Below the pieces are notes generated by a model that had not been told where the DNA came from, did no database searches, and worked only from the letters and a program-made list of their open reading frames with translations. The position numbers and the translations under genes were made by a program. From Candidatus Zhuqueibacterota bacterium (GTDB taxonomy: Bacteria > Zhuqueibacterota > Zhuqueibacteria > Thermofontimicrobiales > Thiofontviventaceae), in the NCBI GenBank assembly GCA_016931935.1, contig JAFGDW010000369.1, positions 1 through 64,000 of the forward strand: a DNA stretch of 64,000 bases, in the 5' to 3' direction. Below are positions 1-7,826 of the stretch, piece after piece. How positions within the stretch are numbered: position 1 is the first letter of the stretch; every line of letters starts with the position of its first letter.

Positions 1-30
1 CAGGAGACTGTTGCCTTCGACACCGTTCGT

Positions 31-85
31 GTTCCGATGCATCGGAACGGTACGCCGGTGCGAGACGGCAGGCTCAGGCAACGGT
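31..85. repeat. Intergenic repeat remnant upstream of first gene
   Basis: The first 143 bases hold no gene. Positions 31-48 form a perfect 18-base palindrome (GTTCCGATG/CATCGGAAC). Positions 69-85 carry a 17-base string (CAGGCTCAGGCAACGGT) that recurs exactly at 57547-57563 and with two changes at 1331-1347. This marks it as part of the dispersed TTCGACARGCTCAG-type intergenic repeat family seen elsewhere in the window. It could also act as a transcript-end hairpin for a gene lying upstream of the window. Confidence 0.5.
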
Positions 86-143
86 TTGGCTGAAATATGT
101 TCATAATCATATAACATTTTATGAAGATAAGCTTTAGGGGCTA

Positions 144-1217
144 ATGTTGCGTGTTTTAAAATGGGTATTCGTAGTTATTCTGTTTATTTCTTTATCGATG
201 GTGATATTTTTCTGGATTACTACTTTCCATCCACCGGAAGTAAAACATATAGAAATATTTTGTGATAAGGAAGCTCCTTCGTTAAAAGCTGGTCAATCAT
301 TAAAAATAGTAACCTATAATATTCAATTTTTAGCGGGTAAAAATTATCTTTTTTATTATGAAATGCCCAACTATGCCGGGCCGGATGAACGGCCTTCGTC
401 AGAAGATATTGGGATTACGCTAAATGAATTAGTTCGAGTTATCAAGGATGAAAATCCCGATATCCTTCTGCTGCAAGAAGTTGATGATGGCGCAAAACGC
501 ACGGATTATAAAGATCAATTAAAGCTTATCCTGTCAAAACTGCCACCTGAGTATTGTTGTTATACATCTGCTTTTTATTGGAAAGCTAAATTTGTGCCTC
601 ATAAGCGAATTATGGGAGCGGTCGGTATGAAGTTAAGTGTTATATCAAAATATAAAATTGATAGCGCTACTCGCCATCAATTAGCTCCCGTGCCTGGAAA
701 TCCTATTGTTAATTTGTTCAAATTAAGAAGAGCAATTCTGGAAACGCGATTGCCGGTTGAAGGAAATAATTACTTGTCAATTTTTAATGTTCATTTAGAA
801 GCATTTCCTGAAACAAGTAATGTGATGGAAAAACAAACGAAGCACCTTGATTCGTTATTGACTATTAAAAATATGAATACTAGCTGGGTCGCAGGTGGTG
901 ATTTTAATTTAACGCCTCCTAAAAATCTTGATGCTGATTTGGACACTGATAAAAAATCAAATAAAAATGAAAACCTGATGAATATATTTTATGATAAATA
1001 CCAGGTCATTCCAAAATTATCGGATGTTAACAGCGCTCATTCTAAAGACTGGTTTACTTATTTTCCAAATAATCCTAAGATAAATGCTCCAACTAAAACG
1101 ATTGATTACATTATATTTTCAGATCAAATTCAACTTGTGGATTACTATGTTCGTCAACATGATACATTGAAAATTTCAGATCATCTACCAGTATGTGCTA
1201 TTATTGAAATTAGATGA
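144..1217 (+). CDS. Membrane-anchored endonuclease/exonuclease/phosphatase family protein
   Basis: A 357-residue protein of the EEP (DNase I-like) superfamily, which uses a divalent metal to cut phosphodiester or phosphomonoester bonds in nucleic acids, phosphoinositides or sphingomyelin. Visible landmarks are the N-terminal TYNIQF (metal-side Asn), LLQEVDD (metal Glu), FNVHLEAF, GGDFNLTP and the terminal SDHLPV (catalytic Asp-His). A hydrophobic segment at residues about 5-30 is a signal anchor, so the domain should face the periplasm. The start follows AGGGG at 136-140. The gene stands alone, separated from the next by a 327-base repeat-bearing gap, and looks more AT-rich than most neighbours. 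The substrate cannot be told from the sequence. Confidence 0.85.
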   Translation: MLRVLKWVFVVILFISLSMVIFFWITTFHPPEVKHIEIFCDKEAPSLKAGQSLKIVTYNIQFLAGKNYLFYYEMPNYAGPDERPSSEDIGITLNELVRVIKDENPDILLLQEVDDGAKRTDYKDQLKLILSKLPPEYCCYTSAFYWKAKFVPHKRIMGAVGMKLSVISKYKIDSATRHQLAPVPGNPIVNLFKLRRAILETRLPVEGNNYLSIFNVHLEAFPETSNVMEKQTKHLDSLLTIKNMNTSWVAGGDFNLTPPKNLDADLDTDKKSNKNENLMNIFYDKYQVIPKLSDVNSAHSKDWFTYFPNNPKINAPTKTIDYIIFSDQIQLVDYYVRQHDTLKISDHLPVCAIIEIR

Positions 1218-1237
1218 TCGAATGCAACCGACCAACC

Positions 1238-1448
1238 TTGCGAAGGTTTATGACGCTAACTAAGTTAATATATTTATTTAGTATGAAAATAAAGTGTCCT
1301 TTCAATATTGGTTGGTTATGTTGACTTCGACAAGCTCAGTCAACGGTATGTTCCGTACCCTTAGCTTGTCGAAAAGTACTCTCTCCATCATTTATTGAAC
1401 GGATACAAAATAATCACCAATAATTTGTGTTATCTAAAACCTTCGCAA
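1238..1448. repeat. Inverted-repeat-bounded intergenic element
   Basis: The 327-base gap between genes (1218-1544) contains perfect 12-base inverted repeats, TTGCGAAGGTTT at 1238-1249 and AAACCTTCGCAA at 1437-1448. The left copy is itself part of a small hairpin (AACCTT-GCG-AAGGTT). Inside lies a second hairpin at 1326-1373. The structure resembles a small non-autonomous repeat element of about 211 bases. No coding sequence is credible here. Confidence 0.5.
1326..1373. repeat. TTCGACAAGCT/AGCTTGTCGAA hairpin, dispersed repeat family
   Basis: Arms of 11 bases at 1326-1336 and 1363-1373 are perfect reverse complements. The core sequence recurs in variants at 16870-16923, 30683-30720 and 57506-57563, always between genes. 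It may serve as a bidirectional transcript end, but no T-tract follows it. Confidence 0.6.
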
Positions 1449-1544
1449 CGTTTGTTTCTCAGTTAAGGCAATATAAAACGCGTTGACGTTAAAACGAAAT
1501 GAATTACTGCTAATCGAAACCGAAAACGGAAACGAATATTCGAA

Positions 1545-2882
1545 ATGGACATTTTTAAAATCTTTCGCCAGGTGCCACCAATTATGCCGATTTCGGCTGA
1601 TGCGGATACGTTGAAACAGGAATATCGATATTGGCGGACGCGAATATTGTACTCAACCATGATTGGCTATGCGTTATTCTATTTTGTCAGAAAAAATATC
1701 TCAATCGCGATGCCCGTTATGGAGAGCGAACTGGGCATTTCCAAAGCTGATTTGGGTTTATTTCTAACGCTCAGTGGCGTGTTATATGGCGTATCAAAAT
1801 TTATAAATGGTTTCATTGGTGATCAGGTCAATCCTCGATATTTCATGGCAGTCGGATTATTGTTATCTGCATTAATGAATTTTATGTTCGGCCTGAGTCA
1901 CGCCGTTGTAACGTTTGGACTGTTCTGGCTCTTTAACGGTTGGTTTCAGGGCATGGGATTTCCGCCATGTGCGAATAGTCTAACGCATTGGTTCCGGCCA
2001 AGCGAACGCGGGGTAAAGTTCGCGATATGGAATACATCACATTCTGTTGGCGCCAGCCTTGTGTTGGTGCTTACCGGTTATTTGGTGAGCTATAGCTGGC
2101 GGCTGGTATTTTTCGTTCCGGGATTATTAGCAGTTCTCGGGGCCTTGTTCATTATCAATCGAGTACGCAACACACCGGAATCACTCGGACTGCCGCCGAT
2201 TGAGAAATTTGGCAATGATTCGGAACATGTGTCAGAAAACACATCTGAGTTATCAGACATCGAGTTTAAACAATTTATCAAAAAATATGTTTTCAGGAAT
2301 CCATACATCTGGATACTCAGTGTTGCCAATTTTTTCCTATATACTGTACGTTATGTCATTCTTGATTGGGGGCCAACATTTCTAAAGGAGATGAAAGGCG
2401 TTGAATTGCACCATGCCGGATGGATTGTTGGAGGATATGAGGTTTTTGGCATTTTAGGAATGCTGGCCGGTGGATGGATTATGGATCATGTTTTTAAGGG
2501 CCGCGGCGGACGTGCGTGCTTCATCTATATGATGACCTGCGCTTTAAGTATTGTCATTTTTTGGAAGTTGGATACTCAATCGATGCTCATCAATGCTGCG
2601 TTGCTCTGTCTGATTGGTTTTTCTATTTATGGACCCCAAAGCATGGTTGGAATTATCGCAGCAAACCTGGCGACAAAACGTGCCGCCGCAACAGCTATTG
2701 GAGTTACCGGCTTTTTCGGCTACGCCAGTACTGTCCTGTCTGGCTGGGGGCTTGGGTATCTAGTCGACCATGGCGGATGGAATATTGGTTTTCTTGCATT
2801 ATCCATCTCTGCAACCGTGGCGACCGTTCTATTTGCATTCACCTGGAATGCCCGGTATTTCCAATACAAAAAAAATGCGTAG
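1545..2882 (+). CDS. MFS transporter, organophosphate:phosphate antiporter (GlpT/UhpT-like)
   Basis: A 445-residue 12-helix major facilitator protein. The segment around PPCANSLTHWFRPSERG and the preceding GWFQGMGF region match the organophosphate:phosphate antiporter group (GlpT, UhpT, PgtP), which swaps a phosphorylated sugar, glycerol phosphate or phosphoglycerate for inorganic phosphate across the inner membrane. A hydrophilic central loop (about residues 205-245) separates the two six-helix halves, as is usual. ATG 1545 has no clear ribosome site, whereas ATG 1584 lies 9 bases after AGGTG and may be the true start. A URO-D-like gene follows 57 bases later. A paralogue lies at 44898-46211. 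The substrate is inferred only from family. Confidence 0.85.
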   Translation: MDIFKIFRQVPPIMPISADADTLKQEYRYWRTRILYSTMIGYALFYFVRKNISIAMPVMESELGISKADLGLFLTLSGVLYGVSKFINGFIGDQVNPRYFMAVGLLLSALMNFMFGLSHAVVTFGLFWLFNGWFQGMGFPPCANSLTHWFRPSERGVKFAIWNTSHSVGASLVLVLTGYLVSYSWRLVFFVPGLLAVLGALFIINRVRNTPESLGLPPIEKFGNDSEHVSENTSELSDIEFKQFIKKYVFRNPYIWILSVANFFLYTVRYVILDWGPTFLKEMKGVELHHAGWIVGGYEVFGILGMLAGGWIMDHVFKGRGGRACFIYMMTCALSIVIFWKLDTQSMLINAALLCLIGFSIYGPQSMVGIIAANLATKRAAATAIGVTGFFGYASTVLSGWGLGYLVDHGGWNIGFLALSISATVATVLFAFTWNARYFQYKKNA

Positions 2883-2939
2883 CAGAATTAAACTGTTTGC
2901 CAATATCTAATTTCAAGTAAGATTCGAGGGTGATCTCTT

Positions 2940-4253
2940 ATGGTAACGAGTTATATCAGAGAAAGCAGTTTTAATCCCTATGATATTTCAAGGATTGATT
3001 ATCGCATCCGGAGCGAAAAGGATCGACGAAAAATCCGTGATCTTGCAAAGATTGTGAAAGAGATTTCACAGTACCCAATGATGCAGGATCGAACAAAACA
3101 GTGGAAAGCGCACAACTCTCTTAAGAGCCGGCAGCCGCTTGTACTGGTTTTCCCCGAAGGAAGTTGGCGCGAATTACTGCCTGCATCCAATTTGACATGT
3201 GAAGCAGATAACGCGCGATGCATAGAGTGGGAGCTGCGAAAACGAATATACAAGTATGAAAATATTTATGATGATACTGTGTTTGAAGATAAGTGGATTG
3301 TGACAAAAAGTATCGCTGACACCGGCTGGGGATTGGCGCCAAAACGGATCGTGTTAGATGAAAACGAAAAACCAGGAAGAATGCAAACAGCCTATCGTTA
3401 TGAACCGCTTATTCATGTACCAGCAGACTTGAAGAAGTTGAAATATCCCGAAGTCGTTTATGACGAGAAAGACAGCATCCAACGATATGAAGCCGCACAG
3501 GAGCTGTTCGGGGATATTCTCAATGTCGAAGTAAGAGGAACAGGGCAACTATCTTTTTGCTATACGCCATTATATTCAAAACTGCGGGGATTATCTCAAG
3601 TGATGCTCGATATGTTTGAAGAACCAAATATGCTTCACGATGCGATGGCGTTCATGGAACAGGGTTATGAGAAGCTGATTGAACAATATGTTCAAATGAA
3701 TTTGCTTTCACTCAACAATGACAGCACATATCATAGTTCCGGCGGTATTGGATTTACCGATGAACTCCCAAAAGATGGATTTGATCCTGAAAATGTACGT
3801 CCGCAAGATATTTGGGCAAGCGCGCAATCTCAGGAAATGTCGGGTGTTTCCCCGGAGATGCATTATGAATTTATCATGAAACATGAAATTAAATCCTTAA
3901 GGCATTTCGGGCTAAATGGTTACGGCTGCTGTGAAAACCTGACCCAAAAAATGAAATATGTCTTTGAAATTCCCACTATACGACGCATTTCCATTTCACC
4001 CTGGGCTGATGTTGAAGAATGCGCTGATAATTTGAAGGACAAGTATATTTATTCCTGGAAACCGAATCCTGCATATTTGGCGGGGAATGATTTTGACGAA
4101 GTATTTATTCGAAATTATATTCAACACACACTTGAAGCAACGAAGGATTGCGTTTTAGAAATTATCCTTAAAGATACGCACACCTGTAGAAATGAACCCG
4201 AACGAATTACAAAATGGACCCAAATTGTCCGGGATGCTATTGAAAAGAGTTGA
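2940..4253 (+). CDS. Uroporphyrinogen decarboxylase (URO-D) superfamily protein
   Basis: A 437-residue cytoplasmic protein, clearly longer than HemE (about 350). The C-terminal half has the URO-D/MtaA-type TIM-barrel pattern: YGCCENL near residues 325-331, ISISPWADVEE, YSWKPNPAYLAG and ILKDTHTCRNEP near the end. Similar proteins without known function are common in anaerobic gut and sediment bacteria, where cysteines in these positions may bind zinc as in corrinoid methyltransferases. It is very unlikely to be the heme-pathway HemE. The start ATG follows GAGGGTGAT. It sits between an importer and a lipoprotein gene, so a role in catabolism of the imported compound is an inference. Confidence 0.7.
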   Translation: MVTSYIRESSFNPYDISRIDYRIRSEKDRRKIRDLAKIVKEISQYPMMQDRTKQWKAHNSLKSRQPLVLVFPEGSWRELLPASNLTCEADNARCIEWELRKRIYKYENIYDDTVFEDKWIVTKSIADTGWGLAPKRIVLDENEKPGRMQTAYRYEPLIHVPADLKKLKYPEVVYDEKDSIQRYEAAQELFGDILNVEVRGTGQLSFCYTPLYSKLRGLSQVMLDMFEEPNMLHDAMAFMEQGYEKLIEQYVQMNLLSLNNDSTYHSSGGIGFTDELPKDGFDPENVRPQDIWASAQSQEMSGVSPEMHYEFIMKHEIKSLRHFGLNGYGCCENLTQKMKYVFEIPTIRRISISPWADVEECADNLKDKYIYSWKPNPAYLAGNDFDEVFIRNYIQHTLEATKDCVLEIILKDTHTCRNEPERITKWTQIVRDAIEKS

Positions 4254-4291
4254 ATTTTAAATTGAAATTAACTCTAAAAACAGGAGTAGGT

Positions 4292-5728
4292 GTGATAAGA
4301 TATTTGACAAAAATATTGCTATTCCACTTTTTAATAACAGTAGTAGGTTGTGAAAAAGAGAATAGTAATCCGACCAAACCCGTTAATCACATACCGGAAA
4401 TTGTTTCAATATCTGCTTCGCCTTCTGCTATAGGCAAGAATCAAAAAAGCAGGTTATCTGTTGTGGCAATTGATGAGGATGGTGATGCTCTTCAATATAA
4501 TTGGAGTACTACCGGTGGAGTATTTCTTGATGGAACTGAAAGCAAACTTGCAACATGGAAAGCGCCTGATGTGCTTGGTAGTTATGAATGTAAAGTTGTT
4601 ATCAGCGATGGAGTGGATACTACGGCAGCTATGGTAAATATCGATGTTGTGGAAGTTGCGATTTTAAAAATTGCTGATGAACCACTGGATTTTAGCTACG
4701 ACTTAACGTCAGGTAAATTCTTAATTGAAAATTCGGGGAAAGTTGATTTGCACTGGAAAGTAATTCCAAAAGCACATTGGATTAAGGTGGAGCCCGGTGA
4801 AGGCAGCACAAATACAGAAATTGACGAGGTAGAAGTAGCGATTGATAGAAAGGGATTTGCAGCCGGGGAATATAATGGTCTAATCGGAGTAGAATCGAAT
4901 GGTGGTAATATTGATATTTTAGTGACATTCACTACACTCATTACGCCAGAAATGGTATTAATTCCTGCAGGTGAATTCACAATGGGGAGCAATTCAGGCT
5001 ATCAGAATGAGTTGCCCATACATAAAGTCTCTTTGGATGCATATTGGATTGATAAATATGAAGTGACAAATCAGGAATACGTTGATTTTTTAAATGCATT
5101 GTATGAAAATGGAGAAATTAATATTGATGTCTCAGGTGATGGATATGCTGCATATAAAGACGGTAAACAACTTATTAAATTTTTTAGCAGAGTCTTAACG
5201 AATCGTGGAATAGACTGTGTTATAAATTTTGATGAGAACAACTTTATTGCGGAGAGAGGAACTGAAAACTATCCAGTTTGTTTTGTGACCTGGTACGGAG
5301 CACTGGCATTTGCAGAACATTTTAATAAACGCCTTCCCACAGAGGCTGAATGGGAGTATGCTGCCCGAGGCGTAGGAGACCGAAAATACCCTTGTGGTAA
5401 TTTAGAGCCAACGCAATTTGATTGTAACTATACAATGAATATCGGTCATCCTTTGATGGTAGGGTTATACAGTCCGCTGGGTGATAGTCCATTCGGATGT
5501 GCTGATATGGCAGGAAATGCGTGGGAATGGTGTAGTAGTTTGCTCAAAGATTATCCATATGATTCTCAAGATGGCCGGGAAAATTTGTCGGCTGAAGGGT
5601 GTCGTATAGTACGTGGTGGAGGATGGGATTCACTTACCCAATCACTAAGGTGCGCTGCTCGCACTTGCTTTTATCCGGCTGATCAGTATCCAAGTTATGG
5701 ATTTAGATGTGCGAAATCAACTGATTAG
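4292..5728 (+). CDS. Lipoprotein with PKD-like, BACON-like and SUMF1 (formylglycine-enzyme-fold) domains
   Basis: The preferred start is GTG 4292, five bases after AGGAG, giving a lipoprotein signal with lipobox TVVGC; the open frame extends upstream to TTG 4250, overlapping the previous stop. In order: a PKD/cadherin-like Ig fold (about residues 30-115), a BACON-like domain (about 120-210), then a SUMF1 domain beginning MVLIPAGEFTMGS and ending YGFRCAKSTD. SUMF1 domains occur in formylglycine-generating enzymes and in non-catalytic or other oxidases. By alignment from memory, the catalytic Cys pair of true FGE (between the RGGGW strand and RCAAR) is absent here, and no sulfatase gene is in the window. 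A binding or structural role on the cell surface is more likely than sulfatase maturation. Confidence 0.8.
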   Translation: MIRYLTKILLFHFLITVVGCEKENSNPTKPVNHIPEIVSISASPSAIGKNQKSRLSVVAIDEDGDALQYNWSTTGGVFLDGTESKLATWKAPDVLGSYECKVVISDGVDTTAAMVNIDVVEVAILKIADEPLDFSYDLTSGKFLIENSGKVDLHWKVIPKAHWIKVEPGEGSTNTEIDEVEVAIDRKGFAAGEYNGLIGVESNGGNIDILVTFTTLITPEMVLIPAGEFTMGSNSGYQNELPIHKVSLDAYWIDKYEVTNQEYVDFLNALYENGEINIDVSGDGYAAYKDGKQLIKFFSRVLTNRGIDCVINFDENNFIAERGTENYPVCFVTWYGALAFAEHFNKRLPTEAEWEYAARGVGDRKYPCGNLEPTQFDCNYTMNIGHPLMVGLYSPLGDSPFGCADMAGNAWEWCSSLLKDYPYDSQDGRENLSAEGCRIVRGGGWDSLTQSLRCAARTCFYPADQYPSYGFRCAKSTD

Positions 5729-5763
5729 GAATCTTTAACAATCAACTAAAAAAGGGAAGATGT

Positions 5764-7236
5764 ATGCACGGAATCGATATGTTTATTGTTATCTCCTATT
5801 TGGTAGCAATCCCTGCATTTGGATTCTATTTCAAACGATTTATTAAAACTGGACAAGACTATTTTTTAGCTGGCCGCATGCTCCCGTTCTGGGTAATCAG
5901 CATGTCCATTATTGGTACTCAAATCGGCGCGACTGATTTCGTCGGAGCTGCTGGAGGGGCGTATCGCTTCGGCATTGCGCAGGCGCATTTCGAATGGATC
6001 GGCGCGTTGCCTGCAATGATGATCTCCGCGTTGCTATTTATTCCATACTATTGGAAAGCGGGGGTCTATACGGTACCCGAATTTTTAGGCAAGCGTTACA
6101 ATCTCACAGTGCGGATTATGCTCGCTATATTATGGGTTTTCTGGATGATCTTTTTTCTGGGCGTCTTATTTTGGACAGCCGGTTTAATGCTCAACGAATA
6201 TCTTGGCCTGCCCATTTGGCTATGTTTAGTTGCGACAGCTTTAATTGTCGGTATTTATACAATTACCGGGGGACTTGCAGCCGTAGCTATGACAGACGTC
6301 ATCCAGACAGTTGTCATGTTCATTGGTGGAATTGCGCTCTCTGCGTTGGGAGTGTGGGCGTTAGGCGGATGGACTCCAATGGTCGAAAAAATCATCCCAA
6401 CGAATCCACAACATTTCCATCTGTTTTTACCGGTGGATCATGATACCTATCCCTGGACCGGTGTATTATTTGGCCTTGCGTTCGTGATGTCGCCGGCCTG
6501 GTGGTGCTGCAATCAGGCGATGATTCAGCGTGCATTAGGCGCGCGCAGTGAATGGGATGCCAAAGCCGGAATGGTGTTCGCCATGTTCCCGAAAATGTTG
6601 ATTCCATTCGTGACGGTGTTGCCCGGCTTGATTGCGTTAGCCATGAATCCCAATTTGCTTGGCGCGAACATGGACAAAGCGTTTCCCTGGCTCATCAAAA
6701 ATCTGTTACCGACAGGTTTAGCCGGGCTTGTCTTTGCGTCATTTATGGCGGCGCTCATTTCCAGCGTGGATTCGATTCTTAACTCTACGGCAACGCTGCT
6801 CACACGTGATATATATCAACGGTTGTTTGTTCGCGACAAGCCAGACAAACACTATCTGGATGTCGGCCGGATTTTGACGTTAGTTTTCATTATTCTGGCC
6901 ATCATTCTTGCCCCATTGACTAAACTTTTCCCCGGCATTTTTGTGGCAGGCGCGACCATGTTATCGCTTTTTCAAGGGCCTACGTTTGGAATTACATTGC
7001 TTGGAATATACTGGAAACGAGCAACGCGTTGGGGCGGCATGTTCGGACTGATCGGCGGTGTCATTTGTTCAAGCATATTATTTTGGGGACTGCATTGGAA
7101 ATTTCTTGATATCGCCTGGTGGTCATTTATGACTTCTGTGATTTTAAACATCGTCATTAGTTTATTAACACCAGCAGAGCCGGTGGAAAAGTTAAAAAAT
7201 CTCGTTTATGGGTTAGTAATGACGGGTGACGAATAG
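5764..7236 (+). CDS. Sodium:solute symporter (SSS family)
   Basis: A 490-residue integral membrane protein with about 13 helices. It shows the SSS-family N-terminus (YLVAIPAFGFYFKR..., then DYFLAGR and IGTQIGATDFVGAAGGAYRFG) and the hallmark GGLAAVAMTDVIQ segment in the middle. It imports a solute, often a sugar or carboxylate, with Na+. The ATG is preceded by AAAGGGAAGATGT. Two tiny membrane-protein genes follow at once and then a GH29 fucosidase, so fucose or a fucosylated sugar is a plausible cargo; this is an inference. Paralogues lie at 28511 and 39060. Confidence 0.9.
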   Translation: MHGIDMFIVISYLVAIPAFGFYFKRFIKTGQDYFLAGRMLPFWVISMSIIGTQIGATDFVGAAGGAYRFGIAQAHFEWIGALPAMMISALLFIPYYWKAGVYTVPEFLGKRYNLTVRIMLAILWVFWMIFFLGVLFWTAGLMLNEYLGLPIWLCLVATALIVGIYTITGGLAAVAMTDVIQTVVMFIGGIALSALGVWALGGWTPMVEKIIPTNPQHFHLFLPVDHDTYPWTGVLFGLAFVMSPAWWCCNQAMIQRALGARSEWDAKAGMVFAMFPKMLIPFVTVLPGLIALAMNPNLLGANMDKAFPWLIKNLLPTGLAGLVFASFMAALISSVDSILNSTATLLTRDIYQRLFVRDKPDKHYLDVGRILTLVFIILAIILAPLTKLFPGIFVAGATMLSLFQGPTFGITLLGIYWKRATRWGGMFGLIGGVICSSILFWGLHWKFLDIAWWSFMTSVILNIVISLLTPAEPVEKLKNLVYGLVMTGDE

Positions 7237-7271
7237 ACAACGTAATGTAATAATTTCAGGAGAACGTAATT

Positions 7272-7475
7272 ATGGCAGAATGGCTAGCAAATATACCGCT
7301 GTATGTGCCAAAAATAATTGCCGTGCTTGTATTTGCAGGCGGCATGATCTGGACCTGGAGACGTCCGAAAAGCTTTATTTATAAAGATGCGCCAGATCAC
7401 AAACGTTGGCGCGATTTACGAATTTGGATTACATTTGTGATGATATGCCAAATTGCAGTTTATTTGTATTTTTAA
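7272..7475 (+). CDS. Small two-helix membrane protein next to symporter
   Basis: A 67-residue protein with an excellent ribosome site (CAGGAGAACGTAATT before ATG). It has two predicted membrane segments (about residues 8-27 and 48-66) joined by a basic loop rich in Arg, Lys and His. It starts 35 bases after the symporter stop and is probably co-transcribed. Small partner proteins are known for some SSS carriers (for example the YjcH/ActP and YhdT/PanF pairs), but this sequence is not recognisably one of them. Function unknown. Confidence 0.7.
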   Translation: MAEWLANIPLYVPKIIAVLVFAGGMIWTWRRPKSFIYKDAPDHKRWRDLRIWITFVMICQIAVYLYF

Positions 7476-7548
7476 AAATAGGTATGAAATAAGGATAAGG
7501 TATCAATTACACTAATTTTGAATTAAAAATACTAAACTAGAGGCAAAT

Positions 7549-7797
7549 ATGGATGAGAGCGCTTCAACAGGTAAAAGCGAACAAGTTTTTGATCCGTTAA
7601 GAATCATGGGTATTTTTTGGGCCGCGTTTGGCACAATCGTGTTGAGCGCCACTGCTTTTATTAGAGTAACTCCGCGGGTGCCGTTGTTTCAAGGCGTAGT
7701 GACCAATCTAATAGCAGGGGGCATTTTGCTCGCAGCCGGGGTGCTTTGTTTATTAAAGGCCAAATCGAATAAGCAAAAAGAAAGCACCAAATCTTAA
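7549..7797 (+). CDS. Small two-helix membrane protein
   Basis: An 82-residue protein with a polar N-terminus, two hydrophobic segments (about residues 20-40 and 48-68, the second glycine- and alanine-rich) and a charged Lys-rich tail. The start codon is preceded by AGAGGCAAAT. It lies between the symporter/small-protein pair and the fucosidase in the same direction. No family is recognised. A symporter accessory role is only a suggestion from position. Confidence 0.65.
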   Translation: MDESASTGKSEQVFDPLRIMGIFWAAFGTIVLSATAFIRVTPRVPLFQGVVTNLIAGGILLAAGVLCLLKAKSNKQKESTKS

Positions 7798-7826
7798 TGA
7801 TTGAAAACGAGTGATAGGAGATAACA

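Noticed and set aside
2940-4253. Heme-pathway uroporphyrinogen decarboxylase (HemE)
   Set aside because: Too long and lacking the HemE pattern; the neighbours are catabolic genes.
4292-5728. Formylglycine-generating enzyme activating sulfatases
   Set aside because: The catalytic Cys pair is not seen and there is no sulfatase in the window.
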